A stretch of DNA of 64,000 nt from Trebouxia sp. TZW2008. Taxonomy: Eukaryota > Chlorophyta > Trebouxiophyceae > Trebouxiales > Trebouxiaceae. Shown piece by piece: positions 47,801 through 57,148 of this stretch (the stretch's first letter is position 1; each line of letters begins with the position of its first letter). The stretch spans positions 1 through 64,000 of the forward strand of contig BDIU01000034.1 of NCBI GenBank assembly GCA_002118135.1, written 5' to 3'. A program made the translations under genes and the position numbers. The notes under the pieces were generated by a model that did no database searches, was not told the origin of the DNA, and saw only the letters and a list, made by a program, of their open reading frames with translations.

Positions 47801-50800
47801 AACACACAACACAGGACTTGTTTACAGTATGCCTACTGAGATGCAGTAGACTCTGAGGAATGCACAATATGCTAGCGCCAACACATCCAAGACGATACGC
47901 AAGCACTTGACAATATAAATCATGATATTTGTCACGCTTGCTGGTGGTAATCACACCACTTTCTTGAGAGGTTGGGGATCATACAGCTTTGCACTCAGAT
48001 TGACAAGAAGTGTCAGGACCATATCAGCAGCATGACTTCATTTTGAAGTTACAAAAGCCACCCTGGGGAGACAGGAGTTTCGCCACAAACACCTAGCACC
48101 TTTTGCCAGGATCTGTTGTTATTGTTATTTTGGACTGACCTGATTGTAGAGAGGATGTATAGCGCAGCACAACCTCTTTGCCCTTTTTATCGTCTACTGG
48201 GATGGGTCCCACAGTCCATTCTACCTCCACATGCAATGCCTTCTCCCACAGCCTGCAGTCACGGGTTCAATTGTCAATTTTTGTAATTTGCTTTTTTGAG
48301 TTGTGGTGCTGGGAATGTTGTGCATGCAGGACCACATGTGATGCGTTTTATCATAGCCTGCAGGTCATGGGTTCAAATCTCAGTTTTGCCTTTTGACTTC
48401 TGTTTTCCTGAAGCTTCAGGTGCATATCAGTCCAATCCACTTCTACATGCAATGTCTCCCAACAAGCCTGCCCCAATGACCAGCTGAATCAGAGCTGCTG
48501 TCATTTTTGTTCCTTGCAAAACTTTTTGTATGCACTTGCTCTGCTCATGCGGTTGCCTTTTCTGCTCGTGCAGAGACTGCTGCAGAGCGTCTGCTTTGTT
48601 TTGCAAGGTCATTGTCACCTGGGCGCTGGTGTAGTCCAGGAAGGCTTAGTCCACGCACCACATGCAGCCTGTTAAGGCCAGTAGTCGCCCAACAGACTGC
48701 CTGTTTTGGCAATAAGCCTGTAATGACCTGTTTGTGGCAATTCTTAGCTGATTGAGATGCTTGTGCAGGCCAGCAAGACTTGGGCAACCTAGTCACAACA
48801 GGTCTACCCACCACATGCAGTTTGAGTAGACCAGTGGGCACCTACCAGCATGTCTGGCTTGATGATGAGACTGCAATGACCTTTTTGTGACTGTAATGAG
48901 CTGTTTGTGACATCTCTTACCTGATTGTGGCGCTGGTGTAGTCCAGGAAGACTTGGTGCACCTCAGTCACAACAGATCCTTGCACCACATGCAGCTTCAG
49001 CAGCCCGGTGGGCACCACCAAACCATCTGGTCTGAAGATGTATGCGCCAGAGGGAGGTCCATTCTCCCCTCCAGCATTCTGATCACCTGCAACATGGTGC
49101 GCTTGTTTCATGGGTGGTATGCTGTCTATAGGGCTCAGAAACTGATACTATAGGCTGGGCCTGAAGATGTATATGCCAGAGGGAGGTCCACTGTGCCCTC
49201 CAGCATTCTGACTCCTCGCTCGCTCGCTGGCTCACTCTTTCACTCACTCATTCAGTTCTACAGAAAGCATGCTAGACAGGCTCAGCAGGCCCAGCTAGGT
49301 ATGCACTGGAGCAATCAACTGTCTCCAATCAACTTGGTCCTGTGCATTTTCACACGTACAACAAAAGAATCTCTGAAATGCAATAAAACAAAGGGAACAA
49401 AGGATGCTATCTCACCAGAGAGGTATGCAGCCATATCCAATGTGACGTTTTCAGTCACACTCGCCTGCCTGTTCTGAATGCTGTGCAATCTGCCAGTGGA
49501 TCTTGAGAAGTTCAATTCCAGCAGTCCATTGTCTATAGTCACGCTGTCACCAAGCGCTTCATCGCCTTGCTTTTCACTAGGAAGCGTAAGCACGCCATCT
49601 GCGTAGGTATACACTGCCTCTGTGCTGAGTGCTGCTGCTGTCTTGTGGCTTGCCTGACTGGCGTGGGGCGTCACTGTGTATGCAGCATATCTGCACAGCA
49701 CAAATAAGTTGATGCTGCCGCCCGCAAAATGGTGTTGACCTGGTTTCAACTGGAGAGTGTTAGCACACCATCTGTATAGGTATACAGTGCTTGGGTGCTG
49801 GGTGCTGCTGCTGTATTGTGTCTTGCCTTGCTGGCATGGGGCGCCACCTGGTATGCAGCATATCTGCACAGAACGCATCAGTTGATGGTGCCTTCTGCAA
49901 AGAAGTGTTGATGTGTGATGTACAGGTCTGACCTCATGAATGCTACGCTGATGTGCACGGGTCAACTAGATGTCATATGCCTAAGAGGCGTTGACTTTTG
50001 TGTTTGCCAGTGCCTGTCGTAAGCTGAGCAACATGGAGTCAGAATTGAAGCTGGAAATACAATCTTGTGCTGAGCTGCCTGCTTCAGTTGACATTGCGCA
50101 CTCAGCCTGATCACAACAGGTGTATGGGTAACAATAGAGACCCAGTGAAGCTGCAATATCTGCGTGGGTGATGCAAGAGCTGCACCATCGGGTTTAGGCA
50201 TACCCTATGAGTTGCAAGACGGTCAGGAAGAATAGCGCACACAACAGTCAAGGCAGATGTATGGGCAATGTGAAAGTCAAGATAGGGTTCAATGCTTACC
50301 CAACAGGTGGCAAGTGAGCCAGGAAGACAAGCTCATGCTGTGCTGCATGGTCCAGATTTGGCAGCACGTCTTCCTTGGCCATTATGCTCTGCAGATTCTT
50401 GGTAGCGTCACTGACCGGCACCAATTGGCTAATCACCTCCGAGCCATCAGGGCCTGCACAAAAGTCCCAGAACTGTGTGTCAGAGAATTTCATCAGCATT
50501 GCCAACAGCCGGCAGATGAGCCAGCAAAACCAGCTCATGCTGTGCTGCGTGGTTCAGATGAGGCAAGGTGCCTTCCTTGACCATGACGCTCTGCAAATCT
50601 GTGCAATAATAGCATTGTTCACCCAGAATTTGATCATGTAGGTTCTTGATGGCGTCCCTGACAGGCACTACTTGGCTGGTCACTTCTGAGCCATCCAGCT
50701 CCTGTGCAGCATCTTTAGCATGAATTGAAAATAGATCTGGGATCGGGCTTGTTTGATAGCACACAAGCATGGCCGCACCACGTGCTGTGATATTCATGCC

Positions 50801-53800
50801 GGCAATGCCTCAACCTCGAGCAGTTCCAAGCAAATAAACAGTAGCAGGCAAGCACCACTGACTTGTCACGGCCCACTGCACTGCAGCATCATCATCAACG
50901 TCATTGAGTGCTCTCACCAGCAAGCAGCTCTAGTTGAGGCAGTCAGCAGCAAGCAAGAATGACTCGTAAGCATGCTTCTAATGGGATTTTGGGACCTGGT
51001 CTCAATGCAAATTTTGAGCAGGCAAGTAGCAGCAGACCAGTGCTGACCTGTCACTGCCCACTGCACTGCAGCATCATCACCAACATCAACGGCAACCCAA
51101 ATTACCAAATCGTCCTTGTTCAGGTACTCAGCAGCCAGCAAGACAAGTTGCACAAGCATGCTCCTACTCCTGGGATCGCTGTTTCAAGCAGATAGACAGC
51201 AGCAGGCGAGTAGCGTAAGTCTTTGACGTAGCTGACCTGTCACGCCCCACTGCACTGCATCATCATCACCAACATCAATGGGCATCCTGACAGGCTCAGT
51301 AGGCCTTTCCCAGGCCAAGGAGTTGTACACCACCACCAGAAATCCCTGTCCCTGCTTTGATAGCTGCACAGACGCGTCACACACACTGGCATTCAGCAGC
51401 TGGCATTGCTGTAGCGCTAGGTCCTGGTCAGACTTCTGCTCTGGTTGCTCCCAAGGCTGAGGCAAGAACGCTGGTTGAACCTTGTCTGCACATACTGTGG
51501 TGGCGTCTTGGGCCTGGCAAACTGCGTTGGATGTTTCTTGCTCAGCAGCTGCTGCTGTGCCTGCTGTGCCTGCTGCCTGCGCTGAGGTTGGAATTTGAAC
51601 GCTGCCTGAGTCCTGTGCTGTGCCTCCTGCTGTGCATGCTGACGGCTGGGACAGATTCAAATTTGAATTGCGCTTGCAGCCTGCTGTGCCTGTCATGCTT
51701 GGCTGGTTCCCGCCCTCTGGCTGTATCTTCTCAACAGGGTTTTGGTTTGACATGGCGTGCTGAGTGCTGCCGGGTTGCAACTTTGCAGCTTGCAGTTTGC
51801 GACTGTTGACCTGCGTTTGCTGGCTGGGTTGTGCATCTCTGGTATTGCTGGATGAGCCAGCAGTTATCAGGTGAGCCAGCGCGTCTGTGAACAGCTTCTG
51901 GGACTCCTTCCAGCCTGCAAAGCACTCATTGTTGCCACAGCGCAAAAGGCTTGTGTCTTATGTCCAAAACGGTTGCACTTGCTTGACCAGACTGCATCGA
52001 GGCTGCCTGGACAGCTGAGCTTGGTGACAGCTTGGTGATAGCCTGGTAGCTGAGCTTGGTGACAGCTTGATGACAGCCTGGTAGGCCTGGTAGGCCAGGC
52101 TGTCACCAAGTTTAAGCATCTCCAGGCATCAGCTTTTGCAAGTTGCAGACCTTGCTCAAGCTTGTCAGAACACCTGAGCACTGTGCTGTTCCATACCTTC
52201 GAAGCATCGACCAGCTGCATTTCATCCCGTTGCAAGCGCTGTACAGATCATTGCAAACACACATGTTCTATGTAGTTTGCCAATAAAGGTACTGCTTTCT
52301 CGGGGTTAAGCTTACGACTTCATCTGTTTGGTGCAGTAAACAGTGGTGACTGTACCTCGTGCCAGCCTGACATGGTAGTCATCAGTGACATGCTGTTTCT
52401 CAGTGCCAGTGATGGCATCATGGTGCTGCAGCAGTGACACTGCCTCCTCCAGTGACTCAGTGTTGGGGCCCTTGGAGGCACCATACTTGCCCATTGAATT
52501 GGCAGATCTGCCCATTGAGGCATTGGAGTTGCCCTTTGGGCTGGTAGAGGTGCCCATTGAGGCATCAAGGTTGCCCTTTCGACTGGCAGAGTTGCCTTTT
52601 GAGGAGGCCTCGGCCCCGGTCAGTAACTCAAGCTGCCTTGCTGCCTGCAGGTATGCTGTGGCTTCCCTGATCCAGCCTTTGGATGTGGCTCTGCTGGTGA
52701 AGTAGCCTGCAAAGAAGACAAAAAGACTCTTGATGTCACCATGAAATGAATTTGATACAGCTATGGCTGTGTTTTTCCTTTGCATGTGGTGCTAGGTTAT
52801 GCATTGACCTGATCAGCCAGGAAAGCAGCAGGTACTGCTGCTGAAGAGATGCAGAAGTAATGCATGAGAAGTACTGCAGATATGCAGCATATGTGTATGA
52901 GCAATGCCCGTCAGCGTGTCCAAAGCAGTATTTGTCCTGACATTGCAGGAGTCTCTGAGTGGTCTGTCCCTAAGTCTGTGTCTGGATTGAATGTATCCAG
53001 CTCAAATGCAACTGCAATATCTCTCAGTCACAGGACATCAAGACCAAACATGCTTGCTGTCTTGCAGGGCATGTACTGAGCACACGCACAGCCTACAGAT
53101 TAGAGAGAATCAAAGGCTCTGCTCAGAGTGCAAGGTTTATTGGTCTGGGATCACCTGTTCAGTAGCAAACAGGGCAGTCAGCATATGGGAAGAAGTAGTC
53201 CTCTGAGGCTAAGAGTGATTATACTGATGTTTGACACCCACATACTCAGCTGAAGTTGAGTCCCGGCAGCAAGTGTCTGTTACTATGCTGTGTACATGTA
53301 TTGCAGTCAAGGTGCTGAGTGCATGAAAAACTCACAGCTCAAAGACCATCAGAGACGCTGCTCAGTGTGAAACAGAGAAAGCCATTTTGGGGTCACCTGT
53401 CCAGTAACAGACAGGGCAGTCAGCATAGGGGAAGAAGTCATCAGTCTTCAGAGGCCACGAGTGGTTGTACTCATGCTTCACAGCCACATATTCAGCTGGA
53501 GTTGAGTAGAAAGCATTGATGCGGCCGTCCTCGTTGATGTGATGGATCAGCTTGTCTACATTCTTGTAGTACTGATGGGCTGAAACCCACTGGAAGTCTG
53601 AACCGTAGGGAATCAGAATGTCGTTCCCGTAGATGTTTGATGCCCAATCTTGACTAGCCTTGACGAAGTCGTCCACTCTGTTTTGCACGTTGTAGTCATA
53701 CAAGCATTTATCATCCTGCAGCATCACAAAAGCATGGCGAGCAGCTTTGCAGGGAAACAAGCATGTCGCTTTTCGCGGCATTACGTGCTAAAAAGCTTGG

Positions 53801-56726
53801 GTGTCGGGTCACGCACTCTTGTCTTGAAGGCCAGACGCAAGTCTGGTTGCAAGTTTTCTTTGCAAAGGAGTGCGTTGACACTCTCAAGCAGCAGGCACAT
53901 CTCACAGCAGCCAAAGCATTGCAGATGTGAATGCAATCACATCTGATGTGTAAAAAGCAGACACTGCTGTTGCACAGATGATGCTAAGCACACAAAAGCA
54001 AAGTTCATGTGTTGTACCATGATAGGATCATCTTGTGACCATGGGTCATACCAAAACCCTCCAGGCGGGCCATAGCTGCCTGCAAGCAATTGCCAGTCAA
54101 AACGAGAAACTCAGCCTGATGTCACACAGGCCATACGCTATACCAGAATTGGCAATCACCAGTCATGCTGATAACCATTGAAACGCCACCGTTTTCAGTG
54201 ATTGACACTTTGATACACTTGCATATTGCGTGTTACGTATTGGCTTGCACTGAGTCATTCACATTCTCAATATCATGTACTACATATTACGTATTGCCTA
54301 TTTAGGATCACATGTGATCACTGCAGTCTGATGTCATGCAGCACATTGTCAAATCAAGTGGCACATGTGATGTTGGTCAAGATGGCAGTGACAGTAGAAT
54401 CATCAACTGAATTATCATGTAAACATAACACCATGCAACATGATCATGACGTAATATTATAGGTAGCTTTGAGCATTGCCAGCTGGCTCTGGCTGAGATG
54501 TCAACCCTACAGACTGATGTTATGCTACATGACATTTGTTTTTTGCTCATAAAAACAAAAGGGCCAAGTAGCACAACATCAGTCCACATCTTTGTAGGGC
54601 CTACAAAACTTGCAGCAGAGCACACTCGATAATGTAGTACACCAATGTGGGTGGATGTTTCGACAGTCAGCAACCTGTGCAAAGTCCAAGAAGTCACGTT
54701 GCATGCATGGCAAGCAGCTTGGCATACACGATAACGGGGAGGCATACCTGTAGGAAAGTTGTGGGTGAAGACATCTGCGGAGTCACCAAAGGACTTGGCG
54801 CCTCTCCACAACACCTCCAGCTGCTTCTTGGGTTTCCTCACAGTCATGTCCTGTCAAGCAACAAGATTTAGCCGTTTTTGTGTATTTTTGCAGCTTGCCT
54901 ATGGTGTTGAGCAAGCTGCCTACAGCGCATGCCATGGAACATTGCTGCAGTCACACAGCATGCACAGTACATTTCAACGCCTGCATCTGCTTCTTGGGTT
55001 CCCTCACAGTCATGTCCGGTCAAGCAACAAGGAGTTAGCTGTTTTTGTCTCATCTAGCTTGCTTATGATGTTGAGCAACCTGCCTACAGCGCATGCCATG
55101 AACCATTGCCACAGTCATATAGCCTGTACAGCACAGTTCAACACCTGCACCTGCTTCTTCTGTTGCCTCATGGTTGTGTCCTGGCATGTCACTGCCAGAC
55201 TTGCACTGGACGTTCATATTTGACAGTTGAGCACCTGATAGTCAGCTCTACCAAAGAAGAGGCCGTCAAAGCCTAGGTAGCCGCACATAAGGGCTGCATG
55301 CGTTGATGAGTGGCCAAAGGGGTCCAGCTGCCACCCTATTGTGGGCAGCTTGCCGAAATGCTCCTTGAGGAAGCTGCAGTGTCACATGTCAAACTTTGGA
55401 GAGGCCAGCACAACCCAGCTTCAATGCCGTTCAAGTGGATCAATGCACTTTCGGCTGACGCTGGGAGTGGGTACTGTCTCTGCAACGCAACTGCAGACTA
55501 TGTTGTTCAGAGGCTATGACGGCAACTGCCTCAGACAACTGGGGCATCGGTTTGTGTCAAGCAGGGGCAGGGGGACGCGCAGGGGGAGGGGCAGGGGCAG
55601 GGGCAGGGGCAGGGGCAGGGGCAGGGTGACAAACCTGTGGCCGCGTGTGGTCTGATCTATCATGGCAACATAATGTGCAGCTGCCTCATCATGCTGTACG
55701 TAGCCACCATTCACAAACTCAAGCTGACCCCTGTCCACTAGCTTTTTAACCAGATCTTTGGTCTCGTCAGTCTGTTCTTGCCACCAACGAGTAAAGAAGG
55801 ACTGCATTGATATTGTTCACTTCAAGGCAGCTTTGGCATGTTTCATTTGCACCAGTGCAGATGTTGCGAACAGATGGCAAATGCAGATTGCAGACTCAAC
55901 AAGAAGCTCAGTCTGGCGATGTTGCAATGACAGAGCATGAGTAGCAGGTGATCTGGCTGTTTTGCAATGGCAGCGCATGAACTGAGGGTGAGGCTAAGTG
56001 TGGTTGTGGTCAAAGTATGATACAGGAGTGTCTTTCAGCATTGAGCATATGTGTGAGCCATCATGCAACAGTCCATGCTGAGGCTGGTGGTTGATGCATG
56101 GCAGACCCTGTCAACTGCACTAGACAACATGACATCATGCATTGCATTTACCAGCAGGATTAACAGCAGCAACTTACCAACTCCCCGTAGACAAATTTGC
56201 GGTCAGGATTGGCATCAAGAGCTTGGACAACAGTGTCAAGAACATACTGAACTGCTGCTAGCTGCAACCACAATAGATAGGCTTTGACTTGAGCAAAATT
56301 CTAGATAAGTTGAGAGTACAGAGCTCAACAGCATATTTGACCTGGATTTTGTTGTTCGAGCCATAGTAGTACTGGTCCATGGTCTTGAGCCAGCCGCTAT
56401 CATCGTGGGTGTGAGGCACCAGGTGCACATTGAGCTTGCCCTCGACCCTGAAAGACGTCGACCACTTGAATGATCACAGTTCTCAAATAAGGTCGACCGG
56501 CAATCAATGTCATGACGCCCTGATGTTCCTTAAGTTGCGCCAAGAGGCGATACAAGGAAATGCAGGCATTCGCATGCGGAAGCAACATTCGCTAAGTCAA
56601 TCAGGGCATGCTAAGGTCAGACCCGCACCTGCTAGCGTTGGTGTTATAGCGTGACGGTACACAATCTTGACAGGACGCGAACGCCACAGTGACAGCCAGA
56701 GCAATAAGTAGTTGCAGGACGTGCAT
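44819..56726 (-). CDS. GH38 alpha-mannosidase, lysosomal/vacuolar type
   Basis: Family 38 retaining alpha-mannosidase that trims mannose from glycans in the lysosome or vacuole. Eighteen exons join in phase: 56726-56629, 56447-56342, 56261-56178, 55801-55635, 55373-55235, 54850-54748, about 54080-54019, 53715-53397, 52706-52356, 51914-51237, 50453-50300, 49690-49416, 49086-48921, 48252-48140, 47574-47438, 47015-46806, 46274-46041, 45133-44819, about 1236 residues. The signal peptide is [15 protein letters not shown]. The zinc-site motif PHTHDDSGW (about 43-51), the nucleophile in QLDPFGHS (about D169) and [11 protein letters not shown] are intact. It exceeds the roughly 1000-residue norm through two inserts: a Ser/Gly/Lys repeat before HHDA, and a roughly 120-residue Gln/Ala/Thr region in exon 10. 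In-frame ATGs at 56753 and 56789 are alternative starts. Almost every intron has exon-edge copies. Confidence 0.96.
45075..45435 (-). repeat. four-copy acceptor ladder at the last mannosidase exon
   Basis: The start of the last exon (45133, reading [19 protein letters not shown]) and its acceptor recur at about 45170-45240, 45267-45340 and 45360-45430, spaced 93-100 bases. The nearest copy still reads [14 protein letters not shown]. The most distant copies have lost bases. Confidence 0.88.
46060..46490 (-). repeat. upstream copy of mannosidase exon 17
   Basis: About 46290-46480 repeats most of exon 46274-46041 ([20 protein letters not shown]) roughly 178 bases upstream. The copy keeps a CAG-like acceptor but has small deletions that break the frame. 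Confidence 0.85.
46600..46795 (-). repeat. downstream copy of mannosidase exon 16 end
   Basis: About 46625-46770 repeats the 3' half of exon 47015-46806 (coding [19 protein letters not shown] and onward) with a donor-like GTGAGCC replaced by related sequence. A second, acceptor-side fragment of the same exon lies at about 47160-47210. Confidence 0.8.
47108..47162 (-). repeat. G-rich tract in a mannosidase intron (C-rich on + strand)
   Basis: The + strand reads CCCCTCCCCTCCCCTCCCC with flanking C runs, so the transcribed RNA has at least four GGGG runs close together. It could fold as an RNA G-quadruplex, about 100 bases upstream of the acceptor at 47015. Confidence 0.75.
47638..47755 (-). 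pseudogene. decayed exon copy with a lost acceptor (mannosidase exon 15)
   Basis: A second version of exon 47574-47438 lies about 180 bases upstream and still reads [18 protein letters not shown] and [11 protein letters not shown] without stops. At the place of the functional CTGCAG acceptor the copy has CTGCAA. It therefore looks like a whole-exon duplicate disabled by loss of AG. Confidence 0.85.
48545..48850 (-). repeat. two downstream copies of mannosidase exon 13
   Basis: Parts of the exon 49086-48921 ([20 protein letters not shown] and its end) recur at about 48845-48745 (reading [17 protein letters not shown]) and about 48700-48610. Both lie beyond the donor. Confidence 0.8.
49205..49252. 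repeat. degenerate CTCG/CTCA microsatellite
   Basis: A short run of 4-base units (CTCG then CTCA) in a mannosidase intron, next to the dispersed repeat at 49250-49345. Confidence 0.65.
49735..49895 (-). repeat. acceptor-side copy of mannosidase exon 12
   Basis: About 49740-49890 repeats the first half of exon 49690-49416 and its acceptor, roughly 178 bases upstream. It keeps the CTGCAT ATCTGCACAG acceptor block and codes for similar sequence ([11 protein letters not shown]). Confidence 0.85.
50495..50720 (-). pseudogene. decayed exon copy with a lost donor (mannosidase exon 11)
   Basis: A full copy of exon 50453-50300 lies directly upstream, reading [19 protein letters not shown] and later [14 protein letters not shown]. 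It has a 30-40 base insertion in the middle, and where the working exon has GTTGG/GTAAGC it has GTTGG/CAATGC. The acceptor side (CTGCACAG) still looks usable. Confidence 0.87.
50860..51290 (-). repeat. three-copy donor ladder at mannosidase exon 10
   Basis: The end of exon 10 and its donor (51237, reading [11 protein letters not shown]) are repeated at about 51100-51045 ([15 protein letters not shown] with a GTCAGC donor) and about 50910-50865. Spacing is about 185 bases. Confidence 0.87.
52440..52625 (-). repeat. in-frame imperfect 24-bp coding repeat in the mannosidase
   Basis: Repeats of ASMG, SKGN and SPKGN-like octapeptides fill about 50 codons between the helical domain and the HHDAITGT motif. 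They form an insert relative to ordinary GH38 enzymes. Confidence 0.8.
53130..53270 (-). repeat. downstream copy of mannosidase exon 8 end
   Basis: About 53150-53270 repeats the end of exon 53715-53397 (coding [16 protein letters not shown]) and its donor region, roughly 245 bases into the intron. The copy has small indels. Confidence 0.8.
54780..55210 (-). repeat. three-copy acceptor ladder at mannosidase exon 6
   Basis: The start of exon 54850-54748 ([13 protein letters not shown]) with about 110 bases of upstream intron is repeated at about 54960-55135 and again from about 55140. The second copy reads [10 protein letters not shown]. Spacing is about 165-180 bases. Confidence 0.87.
55561..55627 (-). 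repeat. GGGGCA hexanucleotide array touching a 5' splice site
   Basis: At least seven near-perfect GGGGCA units on the + strand, CCCCTG on the mannosidase transcript. The array starts only about 7 bases inside the intron that follows exon 55801-55635. Confidence 0.9.
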
Positions 56727-57148
56727 ATTCCTGGTGACCAGAGAACAGCGCATGCCGACGGGTGATGGTCGCAAGCATGCGCTAGTCACGTGGCGATGGA
56801 TACCAATTCTCGATCACACACCAAGCTTCAAAAAGCTTTTGCTGACATCAAGCGGCTGCTCTGTCATAACGCGGAACGGCATCGCTGGACAGGCTTTCGG
56901 GCGTTAAACTTTGAGCGGATCACCGCAGCTCACCGCCGCTCCGAGACTCGATTCTCGCATGTTGCCGTTACAGTCCGCCGTGCCGTCAGCGTTGCTTTGC
57001 AAGACTTTCGCTGATCAAGCTGATGTCGCTGCATGCACTCCACAGATGAGTACTAAAAAGTCCTGAGACAAGCATGAGTTTCACACACTAATCGCCAGTG
57101 CCTGAGTGGCCTTGTGCGCTTTGCTACGATCTATTTGAAGCACAGAAT
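56727..57148. promoter_or_regulatory. divergent promoter region, mannosidase and UTP18
   Basis: About 420 bases between the start codons of the mannosidase (-) and UTP18 (+). If the mannosidase starts at 56789, the shared space is about 360 bases. The + frame 56790-57014 is open but has no splice or family support. Confidence 0.5.

Noticed and set aside
48360..48390. GGTTCAAATC resembling a tRNA B box (also GGGTTCAATTG near 48265)
   Set aside because: No A box, no cloverleaf and no acceptor stem nearby. Both sites lie in exon-edge copies of a mannosidase intron.
52190..52240. Possible mannosidase exon reading [11 protein letters not shown]
   Set aside because: It cannot be joined in phase. 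Exon 9 joins directly to the exon at 51914 (RLARG then WKESQKLF), matching the family.
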